A stretch of 64,000 nt of DNA, from the NCBI RefSeq assembly GCF_007667275.1, contig NZ_VDQT01000002.1:806001-870000 (forward strand), read 5' to 3'. Shown piece after piece: positions 1 to 7,958 of the stretch. The position numbers and the translations under genes are program-made. Position 1 is the stretch's first letter. Every line of letters begins with the position of its first letter. The stretch comes from Stenotrophomonas rhizophila (GTDB taxonomy: Bacteria; Pseudomonadota; Gammaproteobacteria; Xanthomonadales; Xanthomonadaceae). The notes below the pieces were generated by a model. That model was not told the DNA's origin and made no database searches. It saw only the letters and a list, made by a program, of their open reading frames with translations.

Positions 1-506
1 AGGCGGCGGGCCTGGGCGCCAGTGCGGCCGAGCTGCACGGCGGCCTGTGCGGCTGGCTGTCGGCCGGCGGTGCGCCGGTGCGCGAATGGCCGGCACGGGT
101 GCTGGCCGACGACAACGCGCCGACCCCGGCGGAGGGCGATGCGCTGGACCAGTTGATGCGTGCCAGCGTGGCGCAGCTGGAGGACCGCGACTTCGCCTTC
201 GAGCTGCTGCTCGGCGAGGGCGATGACACCGCAGCACAGGCCGACGCCCTGTTCACCTGGGCGCGCGCGTTCCTGGGCGGCTTCGGGCTGGGCGCGGGCG
301 GCACCCGTCCGACGCTGTCGGAAGAGGGTGAGGAAGCGCTCAACGACCTGGCCAAGCTGGCCCAGGCGTCGAGCGAGGACTTCGAAAGCGGCAACGATGA
401 CGACGAAGATGCGCTGGCGGAAATCGAGGAGTTCATCCGCGTGGCGGTGCTGATCCTGCACGGCGACTGCGTGATGGCGGCGCGCCACCGGCAGCGCCTG
501 AACTGA
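1..506 (+). CDS. UPF0149 (YgfB/YecA-like) family protein, 5'-truncated
   Basis: The 5' end lies outside the window; the reading frame is open from base 3, giving 167 visible residues. Just after the truncation the protein reads ELHGGLCGWLS, the conserved Glu-His-Gly/Cys-Gly segment of the YgfB (UPF0149) family, followed by an acidic C-terminal half (ESGNDDDEDALAEIEEF) also typical of the family. These are small helical, cytoplasmic proteins; in pseudomonads YgfB has a regulatory role in the beta-lactam response, but the biochemical activity is unclear and nothing here defines it. The stop codon is one base before the pepP start, the same ygfB-pepP order as in enterobacteria, so the two are probably co-transcribed. 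A downstream ATG at 78 is in frame, but the conserved motif lies upstream of it, so it is not the start. Confidence 0.88.
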   Translation, partial: AAGLGASAAELHGGLCGWLSAGGAPVREWPARVLADDNAPTPAEGDALDQLMRASVAQLEDRDFAFELLLGEGDDTAAQADALFTWARAFLGGFGLGAGGTRPTLSEEGEEALNDLAKLAQASSEDFESGNDDDEDALAEIEEFIRVAVLILHGDCVMAARHRQRLN

Positions 507-507
507 G

Positions 508-1842
508 ATGGACATCCACGCGTTGACCGGCATTTCCGCGGCCGAGTATGCCGCGCGTCGCCAGCAGTTGATGGAAATGGCAGGCGATGACGCCATCCTG
601 GTGCTGCCGGCGGCCGCCGAACGGGTGCGCAGCCTGGATACGCATTACCCGTTCCGCCAGGATTCGGATTTCTGGTACCTGAGCGGCTTCCCGGAGCCGG
701 AGGCAGTGCTGGTGCTGATCCCCGGCCGCCGCCATGGCGAAGTGATCCTGTTCTGCCGCGAACGCGATGCCGCGCGCGAGGCGTGGGACGGTGCGCGTGC
801 CGGGCAGGAAGGCGCGGTGGCGAACTACGGGATGGACGATGCGTACCCGATCGACGATCTGGACGACATCCTGCCGGGACTGCTGGAAGGGCGTTCGCGG
901 GTGTACTACCACTTCGGTCGCGATGCCGAGTTCGACCTGAAGCTGATCGGCTGGGTCAACCGGGTGCGTTCGCAGGTGCGCCATGGCGCGCAGCCGCCGC
1001 ACGAATTCCTGGAGCTGGGCCACCTGCTGCACGAGCAGCGCCTGTTCAAATCCAGCGCGGAAATCGCGTTGATGCAGCGCGCAGCGGACATCACCGTGCT
1101 GGCGCACCAGGCGGCGATGCAGGTAGCGCGGCCGGGCATCCACGAGTACGAACTGCAGGCCGACGTGGAGCGAGTGTTCCGCGCCCACGATGCCTGGGCG
1201 GCGTACGGCAGCATCGTCGGCACCGGTGCCAACGCCTGCATCCTGCACTACCGCGCCAACAACGCGCGCAGTCGCGATGGCGAACTGGTGCTGATCGATG
1301 CGGGTGCGGAGTATCGCGGCTATGCCAGCGACATCACCCGGACCTTCCCGGTCAACGGCCGCTTCAGTGCGGAGCAGCGCGCGCTGCACGACCTGGTGGG
1401 CGCGGCGCAGGCGGCAGCGCTGGCGCAGGCGCGCCCGGGCGTGCCCTATGAAGCGGGTCACCTGGCCGCGGTGCAGACCCTCACCGAGGGACTGCTGCAG
1501 CTGGGGCTGCTGAAGGGCACGCTGGAAGAGAACATCGCCGAAGGACACTACCAGCGTTTCTACCGGCACAAGACCGGGCACTGGCTGGGGCTGGACGTAC
1601 ACGACGTGGGCGACTACCGCCTGGCCGGCGATTCACGCCTGCTGGAAGTCGGCATGGCCTTCACCATCGAACCGGGCCTGTACATCGATGCGGACGACAC
1701 CAGCGTGGAAGCGCGCTGGCGCGGGATCGGCATCCGTACCGAGGATGACGTGGTGATCACCGACAGCGGGCATCAGGTGCTGACGGCTGGGCTGGCGCGA
1801 AGTGCTGATGAGATTGAAACGGAGATGGCTTCTGGTCGCTGA
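508..1842 (+). CDS. pepP: Xaa-Pro aminopeptidase (aminopeptidase P)
   Basis: Cytoplasmic metallopeptidase that removes an N-terminal residue when proline is second. The 444 residues match the usual PepP length (about 440). The N-terminal creatinase-like domain spans about residues 5-150 and the C-terminal pita-bread M24B domain about 175-435. The five metal ligands are all readable: D264 (LIDAGAEY), D275 (SDITRT), H365 (DVHDVG), E388 (IEPGLY) and E412 (RTEDD). The ATG at 508 follows the upstream stop by one base, supporting translational coupling to the YgfB-like gene. The gene is followed by a repeat-filled spacer and not by ubiH, which is next in E. coli. Family assignment is firm; the pepP versus generic M24 name rests on length and neighbour. 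Confidence 0.95.
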   Translation: MDIHALTGISAAEYAARRQQLMEMAGDDAILVLPAAAERVRSLDTHYPFRQDSDFWYLSGFPEPEAVLVLIPGRRHGEVILFCRERDAAREAWDGARAGQEGAVANYGMDDAYPIDDLDDILPGLLEGRSRVYYHFGRDAEFDLKLIGWVNRVRSQVRHGAQPPHEFLELGHLLHEQRLFKSSAEIALMQRAADITVLAHQAAMQVARPGIHEYELQADVERVFRAHDAWAAYGSIVGTGANACILHYRANNARSRDGELVLIDAGAEYRGYASDITRTFPVNGRFSAEQRALHDLVGAAQAAALAQARPGVPYEAGHLAAVQTLTEGLLQLGLLKGTLEENIAEGHYQRFYRHKTGHWLGLDVHDVGDYRLAGDSRLLEVGMAFTIEPGLYIDADDTSVEARWRGIGIRTEDDVVITDSGHQVLTAGLARSADEIETEMASGR

Positions 1843-1886
1843 CTGCTGGGTTTGCGCTTAGAGCAGCGTTTCGGTTGCTACGTGCC

Positions 1887-2000
1887 GGGGAGGCCGACGG
1901 GCAGCCCCTTACGGGACACGCCGTGAATCCATCCATGGAGGCTTGTCAAAAACATCCATGTTTTTGACAGTCCCTACAGGGGCTGCCCGCCGGCCTCCCC
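1887..2000. repeat. Composite palindromic element, copy A
   Basis: Long imperfect hairpin in the 580-base gene-free stretch between pepP and pepQ (1843-2422). The outer arms 1887-1909 and 1978-2000 are complementary at 22 of 23 positions. Inside lies a second perfect hairpin (TGTCAAAAACAT at 1944-1955 against ATGTTTTTGACA at 1958-1969), preceded by GGGACACGCCGTGAATCC and the palindromic TCCATGGA. Copy B at 2231-2326 carries the same core in the opposite orientation with different outer arms, so the core is a dispersed repeat unit and not a private feature. I see no coding sequence in this spacer. Confidence 0.8.
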
Positions 2001-2032
2001 CGACAGATGGCAGCGTGCGGATGGCAAGAGCA

Positions 2033-2055
2033 GACACGCATGGCGTGTCCCTACG
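2033..2055. repeat. GTAG-type short palindrome
   Basis: Palindrome GACACGCATGGCGTGTC followed by CCTAC, i.e. the complement of a GTAG-headed short palindromic repeat. The same sequence recurs at 27514-27536 and, inverted, at 27656-27679. Repeats of this class are abundant between genes in Stenotrophomonas, and in RNA they would form a short hairpin. Confidence 0.65.
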
Positions 2056-2230
2056 CGGCGGGTGCGCGAATGGGGTTGAGGCCGGTTATGCGGTGGGTAC
2101 GCGAATGGAGCTGGGGGCGGTAGCGTCGGTTCCCGAACGACGGCACGGAACGCCACGTCGTCCGGTAACGCATGAAAATGATCGACACCGCCGCTGATCT
2201 TCCGTGGTCACCGACATGCCGTCGAGGGTC

Positions 2231-2326
2231 GGCGGGGGCGGGTTTGCGGGACTGTAGAAAACATGGATGTTTTCTACAAGCCTCCATGGACGGATTCACG
2301 GCGTGTCCCGCAAACCCGCCCCCGCC
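2231..2326. repeat. Composite palindromic element, copy B (inverted relative to copy A)
   Basis: The outer arms 2231-2252 and 2305-2326 are perfectly complementary over 22 bases. The inner hairpin is TGTAGAAAACAT (2253-2264) against ATGTTTTCTACA (2267-2278). Read on the minus strand, the core between the arms matches copy A (1911-1974) almost base for base: GGGACACGCCGTGAATCC, then TCCATGGAGGCTTGT, then the inner hairpin and AGTCCC. The inner stem has compensating changes (TGTC/GACA in A, TGTAG/CTACA in B), so base pairing is preserved while sequence differs. Confidence 0.8.
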
Positions 2327-2378
2327 GGCCCAGCTCAGGCCATGCGATGACCACCGGCTGTTTGCCGAAATGCATGAA

Positions 2379-2401
2379 GCAGCCGGGCAAAGCCCGGCTG
2401 C
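2379..2401 (-). terminator. Possible transcription end hairpin for pepQ
   Basis: GCAGCCGGGC and GCCCGGCTGC, a perfect 10-base stem with a three-base loop, lie 21 bases beyond the pepQ stop codon. There is no run of T on either side, so it is not a canonical intrinsic terminator. It could stabilise the 3' end, or belong to the surrounding repeat family. Confidence 0.3.
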
Positions 2402-2422
2402 ATGGGAAAGCGTCGACTGCCG

Positions 2423-3748
2423 TCACGCCTTGGCGAATTCCGGCCGGGTCAGGTTGTCCGCATCGCCTTCGGTGCACAGCACTTCATCTTCAATCCGGAT
2501 GCCGCCATACGGACGGAAGAAGTCCACGCGGCTCCAGTCGATGCTGTCGCCATGGCCACGCTGCTTCACCTCGTCCAGCAGCATGTCGATGAAGTACACG
2601 CCCGGTTCGATCGTGACCACCATGCCCGGCTCCAGCGTGCGGGTCAGGCGCAGGTACGGGTGGCCGTCCGGGCGCTCGATGCGGCCGCCGCGGTCGCTGG
2701 CCGCGAAGCCGGCCACGTCGTGCACCTGCAGGCCGATCAGGTGGCCCAGCCCGTGCGGGAAGAACGCCGCGCTGACGCCGGTGGCCAACGCCGCTTCCGG
2801 CGAGACCTTGAGCACGCCGAAGTCCTTCAGGATGCCCATCAGCGAGAGGTGCGCGTCCACGTGCAGCTGCTTGTAATCCACGCCCGCGCGCACGCCAGCG
2901 CCCATCTGCTGCTGCGCCGCGTCGACCGCATCGACCATCGCCTGGAACTCGTCGTGGCCTGCCGCCGCGTAGGTGCGGGTGATGTCGCTGGCATAGCCGA
3001 ACGCGCTGGCGCCGGCGTCGATGAGGAAGCTGCGCAGCGGCTGCGGTGCGCTGCGGCCGAGGTCGGTGTAATGCAGCACCGCCGCGTGTTCGTTGAGCCC
3101 GATGATGTTGCCGTAAGGCAGTTCGTTCGCGTCCTGGCCGACCGCGCTGCAGTAGGCCATGTGGATCTCGAACTCGCTGGCGCCGGCGCGGAATGCCGTC
3201 TCGGCGGCGCGGTGGCCACGCACGCCCAGGCGCTGGGCCTGGCGCATCAGCGCGATCTCGTACGCGGTCTTGTGGGCGCGGTGCCAGTCCAGGTAATGCA
3301 GCACCGGCTCCGGATTGTTGGGCACGAACGCGCCCAGCGCGCTCTGCGGCTCGCCCAGGATCGCGCAGCGCGCCGGGTCGCGCGGCAGCAGCGCGCGCGC
3401 GTCATCGGCGTTGCGGATGATCTCGATGTCGAAGTGCTCCACCCACCAGCCGTTGGGCGCATCCGGCACCACGTGCCAGTAATCGAACGGCTGGTGGAAG
3501 ATCACCTTCGGGCGCTGGCCCGGGGTGTACACCAGCCAGCTGTTGGGCACCTTGGTCAGCGGCAGCCAGGCCTTGAAGTTCGGATTCACCGCATACGGGT
3601 AATCGCGGTCGTCAAACGCCTGATAGTGCAGGGTGCCGCTGGGAACCACCAGGTGGTCGAAACCGCCGCGTGCCAGCGCCTTGTCGGCGCGTTGGCAGAG
3701 CACGCGTACATGCTGGGAATACAGGGCGCCAAGGTCGGGCTGGTTCAT
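2423..3748 (-). CDS. pepQ: Xaa-Pro dipeptidase (prolidase)
   Basis: Cytoplasmic M24B metallopeptidase that splits Xaa-Pro dipeptides. From the chosen ATG the protein is 441 residues, close to E. coli PepQ (443), and it aligns in my memory from the first residues: LGALYSQHV, then NPQFKAW-like NPNFKAW and NSWLVY. Metal-site motifs are present: LIDAGAS (D244) and SDITRT (D255), HGLGHLIG, TIEPGVYF and IRIEDEV. The frame stays open upstream to a GTG at 3829, but residues before 3748 have no family counterpart; an ATG at 3760 is a possible alternative. Neither start has a good ribosome binding site. It converges on pepP across the repeat-filled spacer and lies downstream of the PilZ gene. Confidence 0.93.
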   Translation of the reverse strand: MNQPDLGALYSQHVRVLCQRADKALARGGFDHLVVPSGTLHYQAFDDRDYPYAVNPNFKAWLPLTKVPNSWLVYTPGQRPKVIFHQPFDYWHVVPDAPNGWWVEHFDIEIIRNADDARALLPRDPARCAILGEPQSALGAFVPNNPEPVLHYLDWHRAHKTAYEIALMRQAQRLGVRGHRAAETAFRAGASEFEIHMAYCSAVGQDANELPYGNIIGLNEHAAVLHYTDLGRSAPQPLRSFLIDAGASAFGYASDITRTYAAAGHDEFQAMVDAVDAAQQQMGAGVRAGVDYKQLHVDAHLSLMGILKDFGVLKVSPEAALATGVSAAFFPHGLGHLIGLQVHDVAGFAASDRGGRIERPDGHPYLRLTRTLEPGMVVTIEPGVYFIDMLLDEVKQRGHGDSIDWSRVDFFRPYGGIRIEDEVLCTEGDADNLTRPEFAKA

Positions 3749-3829
3749 CGCGGGGCTCATCAGGCAGTGCGGAATGCAGCCCCTGATTCTGCCGCAATCG
3801 GCCGCCGTGCGCTGTGCCGGAACCGGCAC

Positions 3830-4177
3830 TCAGACCGCCGAAGATTCCTCGGCCACCCAGGCCCGCAGCCGGTCGCGGTGTTCGCGGCTGAGAGTGAGGA
3901 AGCGGAACCCGGCCCAGCTCTGCCCGGTGACGTGGCTGGGTTCGTTCCACAGCAGGTGCACGCCCACGTCCAGCGGGAACGGCTGGCCGTCCGCACCGGG
4001 AATGGCGAAGCGCAGCTGGTACAGCGCGTCGTCGTTCATCGGCACCGAGCACAGCATCAGCATGCCGGTCTCGGACACATTGCCCAGGCGGCCGATCACC
4101 GCTTCGGCCACGGTGTCGGTGACCGGGACCTGGTCGTCCACGTTGCGGCGCGGCGCGCGGCGGGTGTCGTCATTCAT
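3830..4177 (-). CDS. PilZ domain protein, predicted c-di-GMP receptor
   Basis: A 115-residue single-domain protein. Both c-di-GMP signatures of PilZ domains are visible: an arginine cluster RRAPRR near residues 6-11 (RxxxR) and NVSETG near residues 33-38 ([D/N]xSxxG). Most of the remainder fits the PilZ beta-barrel. It should bind c-di-GMP in the cytoplasm and relay it to a partner. The start overlaps the end of the upstream DUF1631 gene by eight bases, so the two are made together and DUF1631 is the obvious candidate partner. The target process (motility, adhesion, polymer synthesis) cannot be read from the sequence. Confidence 0.88.
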   Translation of the reverse strand: MNDDTRRAPRRNVDDQVPVTDTVAEAVIGRLGNVSETGMLMLCSVPMNDDALYQLRFAIPGADGQPFPLDVGVHLLWNEPSHVTGQSWAGFRFLTLSREHRDRLRAWVAEESSAV

Positions 4178-6602
4178 TGTCGGACTCCGCAGTGGACGGG
4201 GTACCGGCCAGCGAGCGCAGCGTGCGCAGGGTCGCCTGCCAGGCGCGATCGATCAGCCGGCTCTTGCCTTCGCTGACCAGGCGCGCCTGGCCGTGCGCCA
4301 TCAACCGGGCGAGGGCGTCGAGAGAATGCTCGGCCACCTTCTGCCCGCGCGGATTGACGAACAGCGCGTTGTCGGTGATCAGGCTGTACCAGGACAGCCG
4401 CTGGCGACGGAGGTCGCCCTGCTGGTTGGTGGTGAATTCGAACCAGGTGCCGAACGGCAGCGTGCGCAGCTGGCGGTAGTAGTCCTCCTCGGCCGGGCTG
4501 CGCGCCAGCGGCGCCTCGCGCCGGTGTTCGGCACCGTCGGCCTGCTCGCCCAGCCGTGACCGCGCGCGGATGCGCGCGGTCAGTTCGGTGCGCGAGCTGG
4601 TGTCGTCTTCGCCGCCCGGGGTCGACAGTCGCCGGGCGATCGCCGATGCCTCGTCCTGGTGGTAGCCGACCTGCAGCAGCGCCGCTTCGACCTGCTGGCC
4701 GAGCTGGCTGTCGCTGTCGGCGCTGCCGGGCGGCTGGCACGTGACCTCGGCGATGCGCGCGGTTTCCTGCTCGCGCGCGTGCCATTGTTCGGAACCCTCA
4801 CCGCTGCGCAGCAGGGTCAGGGTGAGGACGTCGGACCAGGCCTGCTTGAGCAGCGACTGCACGAAGCGGGGCGGGGCGGCCTGCATGCACAGCTGCTCGA
4901 TGCTGGCACTGGCCTGCTGCTTGGCCGATTCCAACCGCTCCTTGCCGCGCGCAGCCTCGACATGGCGGCGCTCGGCCAGTTCGGCCTTGTGCGCCAGCGC
5001 GCGGAAATGCTGCTGGATCTCGTCATTGGCGGCGTCGAAAACCGCCGCGTCGCCCTGGTAGTCGGTGACCACCTTGTCCACGGCGCGGTCGAGCTTCTGC
5101 ACCAGCTGCGGGTCGACATCCTCTTCGCCGAGCCAGTTGGCGCCCGCTTCGGCCACCGCGTTGAGCAGTTCGCGCGCCGGGTGCTGGTCGCGGACGAAGA
5201 AGGCCGGGTCGGACAACGCGGCGCGCGCCACCGGCACCTGCAGGCGGGTCAGCAGGTCCACCGCGGCCGCGTCGGGGCGGACCTCGCGGTGGATCTGGCC
5301 GTACAGCATGTCCAGCAGGTCGAAGGTGTCGGTGTCCTTGACGGTCAGGCTGGCCTGCGGGCCGTGGTCGGCGCGCACCTGCGCCAGCAGCGCGTTGTGC
5401 AGGTCGGCCATGCTGCGGCGCATGCCGGCGGTCTGCGCCTGCAGCTTGGCCAGGGTGGCGTGGACGGTGCCGCTGTCGATGGCGACGGCCGGCGGCGCCG
5501 GCGAAGCGGGCGGCTCGGTGCCGGCAGCCGGGACAGGCGGCACTGCCGGACCCTCCGCGCCGGCCTCGGCCGGGTGGGTCGCCGCGCCGTCGGCAGCGGG
5601 TCCGCCCGCGCCATGGCTGTGGCGGGCCGCGTCCAGCAGCTGGTGCAGCGCGGACAACGCCGGTGCGTTCATGTCGGCCGGGCTGGCCCCGGCCCCCTCG
5701 GCGGGAAGCGGCGGCGGGTTTGCGGCGGAACCGGCTGCAGCGGTCGCCCCGATCACCTCGCTGGTCATCGCCGCCCAGTTGCCGGTGCTGGACGAGCCGC
5801 TCCAGCCGGTCAACGGGCGGTTGGCCGCGCCCCCCTGTTCGCGGCCCGGTCCGCGCTCGGGCCCGGTCACGATGCGCCGGGTGGTGGCCGAGCGCGCCAG
5901 GTACGGGGTGTAGACCAGGCCCGGCAGGATCCCTTCGTGGGTCAGCAGGATGTTGGCGCGCTCCAGCAGCTCGCCCAGCCGCTCGATCAGCTGGCGGTCG
6001 AACACCCGGTACAGCGCCAGCTGGGTCTCCAGGCCCAGCGCGAACGACTCGCCCAGTTCACGGGCGATCCGGCACAGCACGTGCGGCCCGAACGGCAGGT
6101 CCTCCGCGTCGAAGGCCGGGCCGGCGGCCAGCACGCCGAAGCGCTGCCCGAGCAGCTGCAGCGCACTGGCCGAGCGCTGCGATTCGCGCCGGACGATGTC
6201 GGCCAGCACGATGTCGCGGTCGATGTCGGTGTCGGTGACCAAGGTCAACGTGGTCGCCGTGACCGCCTGCGCAGGCGCCGGCACATGGCGGATACGCGGC
6301 TCGCGCAGGGTGGCCAGTGCCGTGCCCAGTGCGTCGAGGAAGCGCGGCGCGAACTGCGTATTGACGTCGTGCAGGCGCCGGGCCTGGGCGTAGATGTCGG
6401 CCTGGATCTGGCTGTTGCGCGCGCGCTCGGCTTCGCGGAACAGCTCGCGTTCCAGTTCCACGATGGTCAGCTTGAGCGGCGCGTCCAGGGTCTTGCCGGC
6501 CAGCGCGTGCAGCGCGGCCAGCAGGCGACGCACGCGCGGCGGCGCATTGACGCCGGCGAACCGGGTCAGGTCGGATGGCGATGTAGGTGCGGACGCAGAC
6601 AT
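4170..6602 (-). CDS. DUF1631 family protein
   Basis: An 810-residue protein matching DUF1631, a poorly characterised proteobacterial family. N-terminal signature segments include LELERELFREAERARN-like text (about residues 45-65), and the central family core has DTFDLLDMLYGQI and ARELLNAV (about 420-500). A Gly/Pro/Ala-rich, probably disordered linker occupies roughly residues 265-375. The C-terminal part (about 690-800), with GTWFEFTTNQQG and a basic strand pattern, looks like the small barrel seen at the end of this family. There is no signal peptide or membrane helix, so it is cytoplasmic. Eight-base overlap with the PilZ gene suggests a c-di-GMP output pair. No enzymatic motif seen. Confidence 0.85.
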   Translation of the reverse strand: MSASAPTSPSDLTRFAGVNAPPRVRRLLAALHALAGKTLDAPLKLTIVELERELFREAERARNSQIQADIYAQARRLHDVNTQFAPRFLDALGTALATLREPRIRHVPAPAQAVTATTLTLVTDTDIDRDIVLADIVRRESQRSASALQLLGQRFGVLAAGPAFDAEDLPFGPHVLCRIARELGESFALGLETQLALYRVFDRQLIERLGELLERANILLTHEGILPGLVYTPYLARSATTRRIVTGPERGPGREQGGAANRPLTGWSGSSSTGNWAAMTSEVIGATAAAGSAANPPPLPAEGAGASPADMNAPALSALHQLLDAARHSHGAGGPAADGAATHPAEAGAEGPAVPPVPAAGTEPPASPAPPAVAIDSGTVHATLAKLQAQTAGMRRSMADLHNALLAQVRADHGPQASLTVKDTDTFDLLDMLYGQIHREVRPDAAAVDLLTRLQVPVARAALSDPAFFVRDQHPARELLNAVAEAGANWLGEEDVDPQLVQKLDRAVDKVVTDYQGDAAVFDAANDEIQQHFRALAHKAELAERRHVEAARGKERLESAKQQASASIEQLCMQAAPPRFVQSLLKQAWSDVLTLTLLRSGEGSEQWHAREQETARIAEVTCQPPGSADSDSQLGQQVEAALLQVGYHQDEASAIARRLSTPGGEDDTSSRTELTARIRARSRLGEQADGAEHRREAPLARSPAEEDYYRQLRTLPFGTWFEFTTNQQGDLRRQRLSWYSLITDNALFVNPRGQKVAEHSLDALARLMAHGQARLVSEGKSRLIDRAWQATLRTLRSLAGTPSTAESDNE

Positions 6603-6661
6603 CCGTTGTAGGTTCCGGCTCCCCTGAGAGCAGAGAATCTACCGTCTCCACCGGTTCTACG

Positions 6662-6685
6662 GTAGTGCCGACCGTTGGTCGGCAC
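6662..6685. repeat. GTAG-type short palindromic repeat
   Basis: GTAGTGCCGACC-GTT-GGTCGGCAC: GTAG head plus an 8-base perfect stem around the CCGTTGG core. It lies seven bases beyond the hemW stop codon and in front of the DUF1631 gene. It is the diagnostic intergenic repeat type of Stenotrophomonas. Confidence 0.8.
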
Positions 6686-6691
6686 CGCACC

Positions 6692-7909
6692 CTACAGGAA
6701 CAGTTCCACCACGTCGTTGGTGAAACGCCGGCCCAGTTCGGTCGGCCGGACATGCTCACCGTCCACGGTCATCCAGCCGCGGGCAATCGCGGCCTGCAGG
6801 GGCGCGGCGATCCGCGACCGGTCCAGCCCGGTGCGCGATTCAAAGTCCTTGAAGCGGAACCCTTCATGCAGGCGCAGCAGGTTGAGCATGTATTCGAACG
6901 GCAGGCGCGCCGCGTCGATCACCTCGTCGCCGCCGATCGAGGCGGTGGTGCCGGCGGTGTCCATGTAGGTCTGCGGGTGCTTGTGCTTCCAGCGGCGCAG
7001 CACCTGCTGGCCCGCACCGCTGCTGATCTTGCCGTGGGCGCCGGCGCCGATCCCGAGATAGTCGCCAAAACGCCAGTAGTTCAGGTTGTGCTGGCTCTGC
7101 CGCCCCGGCCGCGCATAGGCGCTGACCTCGTACTGCGCATAGCCGGCGTCGGCCAGCAGGCGCTGGCAGTGCTCCTGCATGTCCCAGGCGTCGTCGTCGT
7201 CAGGGATGCCCTGCGGCGGTCGCGCGAAGAACACCGTGTTCGGTTCCAGGGTGAGCTGGTAGTGCGACAGGTGGGTAGGCTGCAGTGCGAACGCGCGTTC
7301 GAGATCATGTTCGGCCTGGGCCAGGGTCTGTTCCGGCAGCGCGTACATCAGGTCGATGTTGAAGTTGTCGTAGCCCGCATCCTGGGCCAGTTTCACCGCG
7401 CGCTCGGCTTCGCCGCTGTCGTGGATCCGGCCCAGGCGCTGCAGCGCCGCATCATTGAAGGTCTGGATGCCGAAGCTGATCCGGTTCACCCCGGCGGCGC
7501 GGTAGCGGTCGAAGCGGCCGTGCTCGGCGGTGCCCGGGTTGGTTTCCAGGGTCACTTCCAGGTTCGGGGCGAAACGCAGCCGTGCCGACGCGGCCTGCAG
7601 GAAGCGGTCGATCGCCTCCGGCGGGAACAGGCTGGGGGTGCCGCCGCCAAAGAACACGCTGTTGACCACCCGGCCCCAGACCAGCGGCAGGTCCTGGTCG
7701 AGGTCGCGGACCAGCGCATCGATGTAGGCCTCGAACGGCAGTTCGCCCTTGGCCTGGTGCGAATTGAAATCGCAGTACGGGCACTTGCGTACGCACCATG
7801 GCAGGTGCACGTACAGCGACAACGGCGGCGGTACCAGCGACACGCCGTGGTCGTGGTCGCAGCTTTCGCCCGGAAGGTGGTGGCAATCGTGGTCGGACAT
7901 CGCGCTCAT
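6692..7909 (-). CDS. hemW: Radical SAM heme chaperone
   Basis: Cytoplasmic radical S-adenosylmethionine protein of the HemW family (formerly called HemN-like), which binds heme and delivers it to acceptor proteins; it is not the oxygen-independent coproporphyrinogen oxidase itself. The 4Fe-4S motif is C39-x3-C43-x2-C46 (WCVRKCPYCDF), preceded by the LSLYVHLPW strand. GGGTPS and the HemN-type C-terminal domain (FEYMLNLLRL) follow. Length is 405 residues. The first 22 residues are unusual: rich in His, Cys and Asp (DHDCHH, CDHDHG). An in-frame GTG near 7843 would give a start close to that of E. coli, so the extension depends on which start is used. Last gene of the rph-VOC-rdgB-hemW set. Confidence 0.93.
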   Translation of the reverse strand: MSAMSDHDCHHLPGESCDHDHGVSLVPPPLSLYVHLPWCVRKCPYCDFNSHQAKGELPFEAYIDALVRDLDQDLPLVWGRVVNSVFFGGGTPSLFPPEAIDRFLQAASARLRFAPNLEVTLETNPGTAEHGRFDRYRAAGVNRISFGIQTFNDAALQRLGRIHDSGEAERAVKLAQDAGYDNFNIDLMYALPEQTLAQAEHDLERAFALQPTHLSHYQLTLEPNTVFFARPPQGIPDDDDAWDMQEHCQRLLADAGYAQYEVSAYARPGRQSQHNLNYWRFGDYLGIGAGAHGKISSGAGQQVLRRWKHKHPQTYMDTAGTTASIGGDEVIDAARLPFEYMLNLLRLHEGFRFKDFESRTGLDRSRIAAPLQAAIARGWMTVDGEHVRPTELGRRFTNDVVELFL

Positions 7910-7911
7910 CG

Positions 7912-7934
7912 GTAGCGCCGGCCGCTGGCCGGCC
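7912..7934. repeat. GTAG-type short palindromic repeat
   Basis: GTAGCGCCGGCC-GCT-GGCCGGCC, in the 49-base gap between rdgB and hemW. It directly abuts the most upstream hemW ATG (7909) and occupies the place where a ribosome binding site would be, which weakens that start. A near-identical unit is at 63057-63078. Confidence 0.75.
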
Positions 7935-7958
7935 CTCGGGAAATCATCAACATTCGAT

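Noticed and set aside
3749..3829. Extended N-terminus of PepQ from the GTG at 3829
   Set aside because: No similarity before residue MNQP, and the length then exceeds the family norm.
2402..4276. Long plus-strand frame across pepQ and the PilZ gene
   Set aside because: Mirror of two well-supported minus-strand genes.
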